Assembly (NCBI RefSeq): GCF_004116265.1
Contig: NZ_QOUX01000027.1
Span: forward strand, 1 to 64,000
Direction: 5' to 3'
DNA from: Anaerobacillus alkaliphilus
GTDB lineage: Bacteria > Bacillota > Bacilli > Bacillales > Anaerobacillaceae
DNA length: 64,000 nucleotides
The notes under the pieces are model-generated. The model ran no database searches. It was not told the origin of the DNA and was given only the letters and a program-made list of their open reading frames with translations. The position numbers and the translations under genes are program-made. Below are positions 8,553-16,885 of this stretch, piece by piece (positions within the stretch are counted from its first letter, which is position 1; each line of letters begins with the position of its first letter).

Positions 8553-8564
8553 TTATTTACGCAT
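8553..8564 (-). CDS. Leader peptide Met-Arg-Lys of the ABC-F gene
   Basis: ATG CGT AAA TAA with AAGGAG 7 nt upstream, about 35 nt after the predicted transcription start. A three-residue ORF with a full ribosome site ahead of a stem and terminator is the layout of ribosome-mediated attenuators in front of ABC-F and other resistance genes. Translation is inferred from the ribosome site; the peptide has no function other than positioning the ribosome. Confidence 0.7.
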   Translation of the reverse strand: MRK

Positions 8565-8604
8565 CGGCTTACTCCTTATAACTTTTAGATTAATTTACAA
8601 CAAA

Positions 8605-8633
8605 ATTATAGCAGTTGAGAAAATAGTTTACAA
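8605..8633 (-). promoter_or_regulatory. Promoter of the ABC-F leader transcript
   Basis: -35 TTGTAA (8628-8633), 17-nt spacer and -10 TATAAT (8605-8610) on the minus strand. Transcription would start near 8598, giving a leader of roughly 320 nt before the ABC-F start at 8280. Confidence 0.82.
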
Positions 8634-8714
8634 TACTTTTTCAAATTTTTGTCATTTGTCAAAATAAGAATTGGTCAAGCATATAAATACATACCCTTTA
8701 AAGAGGTGATAAAC

Positions 8715-8798
8715 ATGCTTAGGATTATCTTAATGCTTTACATACTTAGAAAGTTAAAAGTAGTAAAGCAAAAGTTCGTGTTTTTTATCAATATTTAA
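8715..8798 (+). CDS. Possible 27-aa basic hydrophobic peptide
   Basis: ATG at 8715 follows a good AAAGAGGTGAT ribosome site at 6-nt spacing. The product begins MLRIILMLYILRKLKVV and is short, basic and amphipathic or membrane-seeking. Its stop overlaps the stop of the convergent membrane protein gene. No family recognised. The ribosome site argues for translation; size and lack of relatives argue for caution. Confidence 0.35.
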   Translation: MLRIILMLYILRKLKVVKQKFVFFINI

Positions 8799-9259
8799 CG
8801 TAAAAAGATGATCTTCCGAACGCCAAAACCGACCAACAGTCCAGGAATTAAGAATAACATTGGTAAAAATACTGGCCCTATAAGTACGCCAAAAAAAGTT
8901 ATTCTGGCTGAGTAAATGAGACCAATCGTTACAAAAAAAGCACCAAAAGCATATGGTAAATAAAGATAAGGACTAATGTTTGTGTTTGAATCACGGAACG
9001 CATCCCATAATGAATACATATAAAGGCATGGGTAAAACATTAACCACTGATAGTTAGTGATAGCTATTGCACTCTGAATATTCCCATTAAAAGAGGCAAC
9101 AATTGCTAAATTAAAATTACTCATTACATTTACGACGAATTCTAAAAAAATAAAAATAGCGCCTTTAAATAACTTCTTATTTACAAATTGGCCAAAACCG
9201 GGGAGAGCAATGCTCCAAAATAATGCCTCATACTTGTATTTAGTTTTCGTTTCCTCCAT
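8795..9259 (-). CDS. Conserved multi-pass membrane protein (154 aa)
   Basis: Hydrophobic protein with four or five membrane segments. The N-terminal ALFWSIALPGFGQFVNKKLFKG resembles the first helix of TM2-like and related small Bacillus membrane proteins (PGxGQxxNxxxxKG). The middle contains ITNYQWLMFYPCLYMYSLWDAFRD, and the C-terminus ends in a Gly-rich helix. Likely integral in the cytoplasmic membrane; function unknown. The start ATG at 9259 has AAAGGGGAG upstream. It is monocistronic. I recall similar proteins in Bacillus annotated as hypothetical. Confidence 0.7.
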   Translation of the reverse strand: MEETKTKYKYEALFWSIALPGFGQFVNKKLFKGAIFIFLEFVVNVMSNFNLAIVASFNGNIQSAIAITNYQWLMFYPCLYMYSLWDAFRDSNTNISPYLYLPYAFGAFFVTIGLIYSARITFFGVLIGPVFLPMLFLIPGLLVGFGVRKIIFLR

Positions 9260-9623
9260 AAAAACTCCCCTTTATTCACTTTCTATAGTAGGAGTATAAA
9301 TTGCACAAGCATTATTCATTGGGAGTTTTCCATTTCCCTCTATTATTACCCACTTGAAACCCATAAATAATCCCCTGCTTTCCTACATTTATTTTCTGTT
9401 AAATTCAAAATGTTCATGACAACTATTTAAAGGAAAAGCACTACCCATGGGTAATGCAATAACTACATCAATAATTGACCTTAGATTTAGCGATACTTTA
9501 CTCTCTAGCTGTACGAGTCGATACCCTTAGTATCCTTAATTGGTAAAATAATAAACCTATATGTAAAATAATAATTACAATTTTTTACTTTGATAATTGA
9601 TGAAAAAAAAAAGGAGTATTCAA
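9260..9623. other. Intergenic region, no feature identified
   Basis: AT-rich divergent intergenic stretch between a membrane protein gene (minus) and a hydrolase gene (plus). I see no hairpin terminator, repeat or convincing ORF. TATGTAAAATAATAAT near 9560-9575 could hold a -10 for the hydrolase, but no clear -35 goes with it. Confidence 0.5.
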
Positions 9624-10445
9624 ATGATATTTAAAATAACATACATAGCTGAAGACTTACAGGTTAAGGCGTATTTAGGATTCCCAAATAATATAAATAT
9701 CACATCCGCTAATTTAAAGGATTTTATTCCTAACATTGATGTAGATGCAGAGGTAGTATCCTCAATCATACCTAAGGTTTATGAAGTAGAAAATATACAA
9801 CTTCCAGCTTTCATTTACTGTCGCGGAGGTATCGGTCACTTTGGTCGTGTCAAACCTAGCTGGGTGGAGGCATTTGCAAACCAGGGATATGTCGTTCTTG
9901 CCCCTTGCTATCGTGGTCATGAGGGCGGTGAAGGTAGAGACGAGTTTGGGGGGGCTGATGAAGAAGACGTACATGCCGCATTTCGCTTGTTACAGTCATT
10001 ACCGTTTGTTCAATCGGAAAAGATTTCAATTATGGGGTTTTCACGCGGTTCAATAAATGCCACAAAGACAGCGATCAAATTCCCAACCACTCATAAGTTA
10101 ATTCTCTGGGGCGGTGTTTCCAGTCTTATTCAAACCTATGAGGAACGTGTGGACTTACGCAGAATGCTAAAACGAGTGATTGGTAATCCAAACAAGGTTC
10201 CAGAAGCTTATTACAAGCGGTCTCCAATCAAACAGGTGCATAATATCACTTGCCCTGTACTAATCATGCATGGATCGGTTGATCATCAAGTAGATGTAAG
10301 TCATGGAGTAAACTTATATAGAGAGCTTAAATCACAGTCGAAGAAGACAACTCTCCACCTATTTGAAAATTACGGACACCATTTACCGCTCACTTTCCAC
10401 CAGGATGCAATTGAGAATATGTTCGAATGGATTAAAAATGACTAA
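9624..10445 (+). CDS. Alpha/beta hydrolase, S9 peptidase-like
   Basis: Cytoplasmic alpha/beta hydrolase, 273 aa. The nucleophile elbow is GFSRGS (Ser near residue 143), the acid lies in HGSVDHQVD and the catalytic His in NYGHHLP, the order found in dipeptidyl-peptidase/prolyl-oligopeptidase-type esterases. The RGG(I)G oxyanion strand precedes the nucleophile. No signal peptide. ATG at 9624 is used since AAAAGGAG lies 8 nt upstream; an earlier ATG at 9600 overlaps that site. The substrate is unknown (peptide or ester). It stands alone, followed by an unrelated membrane gene. Confidence 0.85.
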   Translation: MIFKITYIAEDLQVKAYLGFPNNINITSANLKDFIPNIDVDAEVVSSIIPKVYEVENIQLPAFIYCRGGIGHFGRVKPSWVEAFANQGYVVLAPCYRGHEGGEGRDEFGGADEEDVHAAFRLLQSLPFVQSEKISIMGFSRGSINATKTAIKFPTTHKLILWGGVSSLIQTYEERVDLRRMLKRVIGNPNKVPEAYYKRSPIKQVHNITCPVLIMHGSVDHQVDVSHGVNLYRELKSQSKKTTLHLFENYGHHLPLTFHQDAIENMFEWIKND

Positions 10446-10507
10446 TAAGTTTTATGATAAAAACGAATAATACTTCTTAGAAATCTTTTTAAGAGGGATT
10501 GTTGCTC

Positions 10508-11338
10508 GTGCGAAAAAAAACATTAAAAGGGTTACCTTTTATTTTTTTATTGGTCATTCATATTAGCTTACTTACTTATACTTTTTACAAAAAGGAAAAC
10601 CGTAAAAAAGTCCTTATCATGCTTTTAAATAATATCGGCTTTGCCTATTTTTTCGAGTATATTATTTTCACTATTTTCAACTCATACAGTTATCAACCAC
10701 GGATAGTAAAGAATAAAAGCTTTGATAATACAATAGGGGCAATCATGTCACAAGCTGTTTTCGTCCCTATGACAGCTGTTTTCATAACTAGCTTTCAATT
10801 AGGATGGAAGGTAAAAATGATTTTTTCTCTTTATTTTTTCTTAATTGAGAGACTGTTTATTAAATTATCTATCTTTAAGACAAACTGGTGGCGTTCCTTG
10901 TACACAGCAACACTTATTCCCATTTACTTCGCAATCTGCACCTTTTGGCAGAAAAAATTAAATCGTCAAGAACCCGTTGTTTTATTTACAACACTAGTTA
11001 ACAGTCTCATTGTCATAAACGCAAATATTATTTATCTGTTAGCTTTTTTTCGAAAAATAAAGTTTGGCAAAGGACATGTTCGTTCGTGGAATGAACATTT
11101 TGTCATCTCTCCTCTTTACACATTTTGCATTTCTCTTTTAACAGTGATAGCTGTGAGGAAGAATTCTTTTAAAACACAGCTAATGGGTGTATTAGGTATT
11201 CATTATCTGCTTGGCAAACTAAATATTATTAAAACTTCATTTCCATTTGTTCTCTGGACTACAAGTCAAATATTAATGTTTTATATTGGAGTGTTCTTTA
11301 AGAAAATCGCCTATGAGATTGGCAACTCAAAAAAATAG
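10508..11338 (+). CDS. Multi-pass membrane protein, unknown
   Basis: Very hydrophobic 276-aa protein with about eight membrane segments and a basic N-terminus (MRKKTLKGLPFIFLL). It resembles Bacillus polytopic proteins of unknown role found near CBO0543-type genes. There are few charged residues within the helices; the loop RIVKNKSFDNTIGAIMSQ is the most distinctive stretch. The start is uncertain: GTG at 10508 lies 10 nt after AAGAGGG, while TTG codons at 10499 and 10502 are too close to it. No function can be given. Confidence 0.65.
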   Translation: MRKKTLKGLPFIFLLVIHISLLTYTFYKKENRKKVLIMLLNNIGFAYFFEYIIFTIFNSYSYQPRIVKNKSFDNTIGAIMSQAVFVPMTAVFITSFQLGWKVKMIFSLYFFLIERLFIKLSIFKTNWWRSLYTATLIPIYFAICTFWQKKLNRQEPVVLFTTLVNSLIVINANIIYLLAFFRKIKFGKGHVRSWNEHFVISPLYTFCISLLTVIAVRKNSFKTQLMGVLGIHYLLGKLNIIKTSFPFVLWTTSQILMFYIGVFFKKIAYEIGNSKK

Positions 11339-11411
11339 TATTTACAAAATAATTAGTAATGGTTATAATTTCCTAAACAACCATATTTTAAATGAAAAGG
11401 AGCTGAACGAA

Positions 11412-11471
11412 ATGAGAAAATTTACTTACTTATCCAAATTAAATACATTACAATTCGTTCAGTTTACGTAG
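11412..11471 (+). CDS. Short ORF (19 aa), possible leader peptide
   Basis: ATG at 11412 follows AAAAGGAG at an 8-nt spacing. The peptide is MRKFTYLSKLNTLQFVQFT. Two intrinsic terminators come after it and then the ABC exporter operon begins at 11616. The position suggests a leader peptide in an attenuator, or simply a tiny orphan gene with its own terminator. No relative is recognised. Confidence 0.4.
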   Translation: MRKFTYLSKLNTLQFVQFT

Positions 11472-11498
11472 GAATAAAATTCTTCCTTTAATTTATTC

Positions 11499-11535
11499 AT
11501 GCCACAGACGAGCGTATTGTCTGTGGCATTTTTAT
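11499..11535 (+). terminator. Intrinsic terminator, first of a tandem pair
   Basis: ATGCCACAGAC and GTCTGTGGCAT form an 11-bp stem around a 9-nt loop, followed by TTTTTATT. It lies 28 nt after the 19-aa ORF. Confidence 0.88.
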
Positions 11536-11552
11536 TAAGTATCTTTTATGTG

Positions 11553-11584
11553 CCATAGGTATTTTTCCTATGGTATTTTTTTTG
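11553..11584 (+). terminator. Intrinsic terminator, second of a tandem pair
   Basis: CCATAGG and CCTATGG stem with a T-rich loop, followed by a long T-run reaching 11583. It ends only about 30 nt before the start codon of the ABC exporter ATPase, inside or directly before its 5' UTR. Confidence 0.8.
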
Positions 11585-11615
11585 GGAAAATTTAATGGTG
11601 AGAGGAAAATAAAAA

Positions 11616-12608
11616 ATGATCCATGTAAAAGCTTTATCAAAAAATTATCAAATTGTTCAGCGTGACCCCGGATTAAAAGGAGCAATGAAAGCGTTGCTAA
11701 AGCGAAAATATATGACAAAGCATGCCGTCAAGAACGTTAATTTCGAAATACAACAGGGTGAAATGGTGGGCTACATTGGAGCAAACGGGGCAGGAAAATC
11801 AACAACCATAAAAATGTTATGTGGGATTTTAACACCTACTAGCGGTGAAATAACAGTGAGTGGTATTGTTCCTTACAAAAATAGACATAACAACGCCAAA
11901 AATATTGGAGCTGTTTTTGGGCAACGGACTCAATTGTTTTGGGATATTCCAGTACGAGAATCTTATGATCTACTTCGTCATATTTACGAGGTACCTGAAC
12001 AACAATACAAAGAAACTTTAGCATTGTTTACTGAAGTACTAAATCTAGAGCCATTGCTCCCAATTCCAGTACGACAACTTTCATTAGGTCAAAAGATGCG
12101 TTGCGAACTAGCTGCTGCCTTTCTTCACCGCCCAAAAGTAGTCTATTTAGATGAACCTACGATTGGATTGGATGTAGCTGTAAAAGTGAAAATCCGTCAG
12201 TTTATTAAACAAATGAACAAAATGTGGGGAACAACCGTTATTTTAACTACACATGACATGCAAGATATTGAAGAGATTTGTACTCGAATTATTATCATTA
12301 ATGAAGGTACGATTATTTATGATGGGAATATACAATCAATTCAAGATCAATTTGGACATAAGAGACTCATTCATTTTGACTTAGAAAAAGATGAAAATAT
12401 GAAACTCCCAGAGAAGTTACTAGGTTTTGCTGAGATTCTTAGTCATGATCCTGAACACAGAAAAGTAACTTTATCAATTACAAGTAAAGAAATGTCCACT
12501 GCTTCAATAATTGCAACAATGATGAATGACTACGAAATTCGCGATCTAACGATTGCCGACCCGAAGATTGAAACACTTGTTGAAGAAATTTTTAATCGGG
12601 GGCTATAA
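11616..12608 (+). CDS. ABC transporter ATP-binding protein (COG4586 type)
   Basis: ATPase of an ABC-2 exporter, 330 aa. Walker A GANGAGKSTTIKML (about residue 57), Q-loop GQRTQLFWD, variant signature LSLGQKMRCELAAAF, Walker B VVYLDEPTIGLD and switch His in LTTHDMQDIE. The FGQRTQLFWDIPVRESYDLL stretch is typical of the COG4586 subgroup, which is always paired with two DUF990-type permeases, as here. A C-terminal extension of about 90 residues is regulatory. It is the first gene of a three-gene operon and may be controlled by the tandem terminators just upstream. Substrate unknown. Confidence 0.88.
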   Translation: MIHVKALSKNYQIVQRDPGLKGAMKALLKRKYMTKHAVKNVNFEIQQGEMVGYIGANGAGKSTTIKMLCGILTPTSGEITVSGIVPYKNRHNNAKNIGAVFGQRTQLFWDIPVRESYDLLRHIYEVPEQQYKETLALFTEVLNLEPLLPIPVRQLSLGQKMRCELAAAFLHRPKVVYLDEPTIGLDVAVKVKIRQFIKQMNKMWGTTVILTTHDMQDIEEICTRIIIINEGTIIYDGNIQSIQDQFGHKRLIHFDLEKDENMKLPEKLLGFAEILSHDPEHRKVTLSITSKEMSTASIIATMMNDYEIRDLTIADPKIETLVEEIFNRGL

Positions 12609-12609
12609 C

Positions 12610-13398
12610 ATGCGTAAATATGTAGAATTTATGAAAGTGATGATGAAGGTAGAGACCGCTTATGCCGCATGGTATTGGGCGGGAACCTTTGCTACTATCG
12701 TACAGCTATTAATCTTGTATTATTTTTGGCATGCAGTCTATGAAAATCGTACAACAATTGCAGATATGCCCCTTGAAATGATGCTTACTTATATGGTAAT
12801 TGCCATGCTTATGTCTGAGTATGTATCAGGCGTTGGAAATCAACTTGCCGAGGACATTCGCGAGGGAAATATTGCTATTGAGCTTATGCGACCCTATCAC
12901 TTGCTTAATAAACTTGTAGCCATGGACTTGGGATTTAAGTTATCAAGCTCGATTCGAAGTGCTCTTCCTATGTTTATCCTGGCGATATTTTTCATTGGTA
13001 TTTATTTACCTACTACTCTAGAAAATTGGATTTTATTTATTATTAGTGCAATCCTCGGAGTTTTACTAGGTGCTCAAATTGATTTAATCGTTGGGGTAAT
13101 AGCTTTTTGGACGATTAATATCTGGGGCTTACGTGTTTTTAAGGAAGCAATCATTCGTTTTTTTTCTGGTGCATTAGTTCCAATTTCTTTATTTCCGCTT
13201 TGGTTTCAAACATTAAGTCAATACTTGCCGTTCCAATCAATGGTTTTCGTTCCAGTCTCTATTTACACGGGCACAATTACAGGAATAGATGCCTATATTG
13301 CAATCACTATACAGCTAGGTTGGCTTATTGCCATCTTTACGATCGTGCGAATTATTTGGGCAGTTGCTGTTAGAAAGGTGACAATTTTTGGCGGCTAG
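12610..13398 (+). CDS. ABC-2 type permease (COG4587/DUF990 type)
   Basis: First membrane subunit of the exporter, 262 aa, six predicted helices. The ATG at 12610 begins one base after the ATPase stop; GGGGG in the end of the ATPase gene serves as ribosome site. An upstream in-frame start at 12553 lies inside the ATPase gene and is unlikely. Family-typical stretches are GNIAIELMRPYHLL and FFSGALVPISLFPLWFQ. It pairs with the next gene to form the heterodimeric pore. No substrate evidence. Confidence 0.85.
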   Translation: MRKYVEFMKVMMKVETAYAAWYWAGTFATIVQLLILYYFWHAVYENRTTIADMPLEMMLTYMVIAMLMSEYVSGVGNQLAEDIREGNIAIELMRPYHLLNKLVAMDLGFKLSSSIRSALPMFILAIFFIGIYLPTTLENWILFIISAILGVLLGAQIDLIVGVIAFWTINIWGLRVFKEAIIRFFSGALVPISLFPLWFQTLSQYLPFQSMVFVPVSIYTGTITGIDAYIAITIQLGWLIAIFTIVRIIWAVAVRKVTIFGG

Positions 13399-13423
13399 AC
13401 TATTTTAAAGAGGAAGTGATCTT

Positions 13424-14218
13424 TTGCTTACTAGATATATGAAACTTTATTGGCTTTATTTTAAAAATCACGTCAAGGTAATGATGGAATATCGCGGCGA
13501 TTTCTTTATTGGAATGGGGTCAGTCATCTTACAACAGTTTACGGCAATCTTCTTTGTTGGTGTCGTATTTCAACACATAGATGACATTAATGGTTGGGGT
13601 TTCTATGAGATTTTATTTATCTACGGCATTGCAATGACGGGTCGGTCTATCCATCATATCTTCTTTGATAATTTATGGACACTAGGCTGGCAATATATTA
13701 AAAACGGAAATTTCGATCGGCTTTTAATTAGACCAGTAAATCCATTATTTCAAGTATGTGCAGAAAGAGTTCAACAAGATGGCTTTGGTCAGCTTGTGAT
13801 TGGGCTTATTGTTCTAAGTACTTCTATCACGCAACTTGGATTGCAGTGGTCATTGTTAGATGTGTTTGTAATAGCTATACTAATCATTTCTAGCGGTTTT
13901 ATTTTCGTAGCTGTTAATCTATTTTTTATTACCTTTTCTTTTTGGATGGTAGATAGCTTACCAATCGTATGGGCTACATTTAATTTAAGTGAATTTACCC
14001 GTTATCCGCTGACTATTTACCATAAAAGTATTGCCTTTTTATTAACTTGGATTATCCCATATGGCTTTACAGCATTTTATCCAGCTACGTACTTCATTGA
14101 ACATTCTGGTTATAAGGCTTTTGCCCTTTGGACACCTATTGTTGCCTTACTATCATGTGCGATTGCTTACGCCTTCTGGAACAGAGGTATACGTGCATTT
14201 ACAAGTACGGGGAGTTAG
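13424..14218 (+). CDS. ABC-2 type permease (COG3694/DUF990 type)
   Basis: Second membrane subunit, 264 aa, six predicted helices. The start is TTG at 13424 with AGAGGAAGTGAT upstream. The conserved GNFDRLLIRPVNPLFQVCAERV corresponds to the GNIAIELMRPYHLL block of its partner, showing that the two permeases are paralogues. It lies 25 bp after the first permease gene. The operon ends here; no terminator is obvious before the convergent gene at 14232. The whole ATPase-permease-permease set matches the uncharacterised COG4586-COG4587-COG3694 exporter. Confidence 0.86.
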   Translation: MLTRYMKLYWLYFKNHVKVMMEYRGDFFIGMGSVILQQFTAIFFVGVVFQHIDDINGWGFYEILFIYGIAMTGRSIHHIFFDNLWTLGWQYIKNGNFDRLLIRPVNPLFQVCAERVQQDGFGQLVIGLIVLSTSITQLGLQWSLLDVFVIAILIISSGFIFVAVNLFFITFSFWMVDSLPIVWATFNLSEFTRYPLTIYHKSIAFLLTWIIPYGFTAFYPATYFIEHSGYKAFALWTPIVALLSCAIAYAFWNRGIRAFTSTGS

Positions 14219-14231
14219 TTTAGGATAACTG

Positions 14232-14504
14232 CTATCTTACTTTTTTCCTTAGTTCCTTTAGAAGCTGCTGGGCAGAAGGCAAAACAAAAAATGAGAGTTC
14301 TCTTCCACGAAAAAACTCATTTCTTTGAATGAACCCTTTTTGCTCAAGCAGCTTCATTTTTTCAGTTTCAAACCGACAAAGAACATAACCATCTTTACTA
14401 GTATGCTGAATTAATCTCCATAATGTTCTCTTCTCTTCTAGAGATAGCTGAGTTAATTTCTCGTAAGTTTTTTGATCAATATCCGGCAAAAACTCAATAT
14501 TCAT
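14232..14504 (-). CDS. Hypothetical protein, winged-helix-like (90 aa)
   Basis: Soluble, basic 90-aa protein. The composition and pattern (KTYEKLTQLSLEEKRTLWRLI, then KMKLLEQKGFIQRNEF, then a beta pair) resemble a small MarR/winged-helix fold: helix, helix, recognition helix, wing. I cannot name a family. The ATG at 14504 was taken rather than 14516 because AAAGGA is 9 nt upstream of it but directly abuts the first ATG. It is convergent with the exporter operon. Confidence 0.6.
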   Translation of the reverse strand: MNIEFLPDIDQKTYEKLTQLSLEEKRTLWRLIQHTSKDGYVLCRFETEKMKLLEQKGFIQRNEFFRGRELSFFVLPSAQQLLKELRKKVR

Positions 14505-14634
14505 CTCTCGTTTCATCCTTTACTATCAATCACTTTAATTCCATTGTATCTCCAATAATTACCCATGAGCAAATTGATTTAAAAAATGGTATCCTATCTT
14601 AATAGAAGCTATATTACGAAGAAAGGTTGATTAT

Positions 14635-15096
14635 ATGAAAGAAGATTATCGTGTTTGGCTAAAGATTGGCGTGACTTATTTTGTTATTTTGACAATGCTC
14701 TATATACCAATTGTGCTATTTAACCTTTTCCCAAGTAATTATACATATAAAGAAGCTGGCGATTCCGTGATAATTGAACATGGAATTTTCCAGAAGGAAA
14801 CAATGGAAATAACAGTAACAGAAGAAAACATCCAAGAAGTTACAGGGTTACTATATCATATCCGCTCTATTCATAGCCTAACAGTTCTAGGTGTACCTCT
14901 ACTTTCATTTATCTGCGTTGGTTTTTTATTTCAATTTTCAAAAGGGTTTAAAGCAATGAAAGGAATTGCAGCTACTAGAAAAAGGGCAGTTGCTTGGGCA
15001 TTAATTACAACTGTCATACTGTTGTGGTTAATTGGAGAGTTTCTATTTCGACGTGAAAATATCGTTCATAGTCTTACGCGTTTATTAGAGGGTTAG
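14635..15096 (+). CDS. Membrane protein with three helices, unknown
   Basis: 153-aa protein with hydrophobic helices near residues 11-33, 81-103 and 116-136. Between the first two is an extracytoplasmic stretch of about 45 residues (YTYKEAGDSVIIEHGIFQKE) that resembles a short PH-like or bPH strand pattern. The start ATG has AAAGG upstream. No family was recognised and no operon partner is evident. Likely an integral membrane protein of unknown role. Confidence 0.6.
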   Translation: MKEDYRVWLKIGVTYFVILTMLYIPIVLFNLFPSNYTYKEAGDSVIIEHGIFQKETMEITVTEENIQEVTGLLYHIRSIHSLTVLGVPLLSFICVGFLFQFSKGFKAMKGIAATRKRAVAWALITTVILLWLIGEFLFRRENIVHSLTRLLEG

Positions 15097-15196
15097 TATA
15101 GGTACTTAGTACTAAATTGTTAATTAGGTCAATATTTATCATGAAACGGGCAATCTAATCTCAGTATGAATTTTTTTTATGCTGGGAGGACTTAGA

Positions 15197-15721
15197 TTGT
15201 TTCATTCTGCATTAACTTTGGGGTTTCTACTTGGAGTATTCATCACTCGCAAATGGCATAGATGGAAAGACTCCTTTATTCCATTTCTTCTTTTTGCTAT
15301 CTTTAACCTTTATTATCATTATCTCTGTCACAGTACTGACCGATGGCTATGGGAGCTTTCTAAGCCTATAGTTAATGAATTCATTACAGAAACAATTTAT
15401 ACTTTTATCATCTTTCCATGTTGGACAATCCTATTTATAAGTTTTTTCCCACCTGAAAAAAAAGTCTCGTATATCCTTAAATGGAGTGTTGCTTCTGTAC
15501 TCATTGAATGGGTAGCAAGTGAGATGGAATATTTCAACTATACAAACGGCTGGCATATTGGTTGGACCTTCTTTTTCTATCTAACAATGTATCCAGTCTT
15601 AAAGATAGCTCAAACTAAGCAAATTCAAGCACTATTGATTTCATTTATTATCATTATTTTTTATTTATGGATCTTTGACTATTTTCCGTTAATTTTATCG
15701 ATAAATCTAATAGATAAGTAA
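15197..15721 (+). CDS. CBO0543 family membrane protein
   Basis: 174-aa polytopic protein with about five helices. The stretch EWVASEMEYFNYTNGWHIGWTF and the KWHRW near the N-terminus are typical of the CBO0543 family of Firmicutes membrane proteins, whose role is unknown. TTG at 15197 is taken as start because GGGAGG lies 8 nt before it; an in-frame ATG at 15179 would include the ribosome site in the coding region. A terminator follows directly. Confidence 0.7.
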   Translation: MFHSALTLGFLLGVFITRKWHRWKDSFIPFLLFAIFNLYYHYLCHSTDRWLWELSKPIVNEFITETIYTFIIFPCWTILFISFFPPEKKVSYILKWSVASVLIEWVASEMEYFNYTNGWHIGWTFFFYLTMYPVLKIAQTKQIQALLISFIIIIFYLWIFDYFPLILSINLIDK

Positions 15722-15743
15722 GCCCCAAATTCACGGGGCTTAC
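15719..15743. terminator. Intrinsic hairpin after the CBO0543 gene
   Basis: AAGCCCC and GGGGCTT (15720-15742) surround a 7-nt loop. It lies between the plus-strand membrane gene and minus-strand material, and there is no long T-run on either side, so strength is moderate. Confidence 0.7.
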
Positions 15744-15745
15744 AA

Positions 15746-15829
15746 CTACTTGATGATTAACCTATCGTTTTCATCGAACTCCAACTTTTTTACGTAAGCC
15801 ACTTCCCAGTAAAATCCGTCTCGATCCAC
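15746..15829 (-). pseudogene. Short ORF after the M50 protease, possibly frameshifted
   Basis: A 27-codon frame reading VDRDGFYWEVAYVKKLEFDE and ending RLIIK looks like a genuine small protein. Its only in-frame start is GTG, 22 nt from the AAGGAGG ribosome site. An ATG closer to that site reads only ATG TTT TAG; one extra T in the TTTT run would join ATG to the frame as MFLVDRDG. So this is either a GTG-start peptide or a gene broken by a one-base homopolymer slip. Confidence 0.35.
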
Positions 15830-15861
15830 TAAAACATTGTTTTCTGGACTACCTCCTTAAT

Positions 15862-16725
15862 TTACGCCCTTTTTAGCTTTGCAATCCGGTTTGAAATAAA
15901 GATATACACATTGATAACAAATACAATGAACAAACTCGTCCATAGAAAAATTTCTGTATTTGACATCCCATAACTTAGCCTTAAGTAACTAGTATCCTCT
16001 ATAAATTGGAACGTGTTTGAGGTAATGATTTGTAAGGCGATTAGGCCCATTAAAAGCACCCATGAAAAATAATAGAGAGGATTTGTGACATTTTCTATTT
16101 TTTCTTTCGAGACACCTATCTTAAGCAAAAAGTGTTCGACAGATGTAATAACCAATCGTCCCCCATCCAAAGCTGGAATAGGTAAGATGTTAATAAAAAT
16201 TAAAGTAATGTTAATAACTGCAAGCATCATCCAAAAGTCAACACTATTTCCTAGCTGTTGAACTACTTCCATCTGTGAGTCAACACTCCCTTGACTAGAA
16301 AACATCAGATCAATCCTCAATGAACGAAAGATTTCACCTATATTACCCACGATATAAACAAATCCTTCATGAGCATTTACTAATCCATTGATGAAGCTTT
16401 TCCCTTGACTAATACTCGCAAAGCCAAAACTCACAAGATACAATACATAATTCATTAAAATTCCGGCTGAAAGATAAAACATTTTTTGAAGATAGTTATA
16501 GCTACGGTAATCCTTCTCGTTTGCTTCAACATACCCTCCAAGTGGTAAAAGTCTTACAGATACTGTACTTTGTCCAACTTTCTTTCGTAAAAGTGTAGGG
16601 CCAAACCCAATCGCGATCTCTTCTACCCTACCGTCAAAAAGACGAAAAGCAACAAAATGACCAATCTCATGAATAATGATTGAAACTAATAGAGCTATGC
16701 CAAATAATATGAGCGTATTTTCCAT
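15862..16725 (-). CDS. M50 family site-2-type metalloprotease, no PDZ
   Basis: Intramembrane zinc protease, 287 aa. HEIGH (residues 19-23) and LDGGR (186-190, in LPIPALDGGRLV) supply the zinc ligands. The enzyme lacks the PDZ domain found between these motifs in RseP/RasP, so it is a shorter paralogue and not the RasP orthologue. Five to six helices; a hydrophilic loop of about 50 residues follows helix 3. Substrates of such proteases are membrane-bound anti-sigma factors or signal-peptide remnants; which applies here is unknown. The ATG has GGAGGG upstream. Confidence 0.85.
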   Translation of the reverse strand: MENTLILFGIALLVSIIIHEIGHFVAFRLFDGRVEEIAIGFGPTLLRKKVGQSTVSVRLLPLGGYVEANEKDYRSYNYLQKMFYLSAGILMNYVLYLVSFGFASISQGKSFINGLVNAHEGFVYIVGNIGEIFRSLRIDLMFSSQGSVDSQMEVVQQLGNSVDFWMMLAVINITLIFINILPIPALDGGRLVITSVEHFLLKIGVSKEKIENVTNPLYYFSWVLLMGLIALQIITSNTFQFIEDTSYLRLSYGMSNTEIFLWTSLFIVFVINVYIFISNRIAKLKRA

Positions 16726-16885
16726 CCTTTTCCCTCCGTGTAATATTTACTTATTACTACTAAATTTTTATGCCTTGCTTGGACTATTCATGCTTAGGTT
16801 GGTGCCTATTTTCGCTCGTAGTATTAACATAATTTCAATAGGTGCATAAGTTAAACTGTACCAAAAATTAAAGGAGGTTTTCTTC

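Noticed and set aside
11286-11471. 61-aa ORF crossing the end of the membrane protein gene
   Set aside because: It overlaps the coding end in another frame. Only its last 19 codons, which start at their own ATG with a ribosome site, are kept as a possible short ORF.
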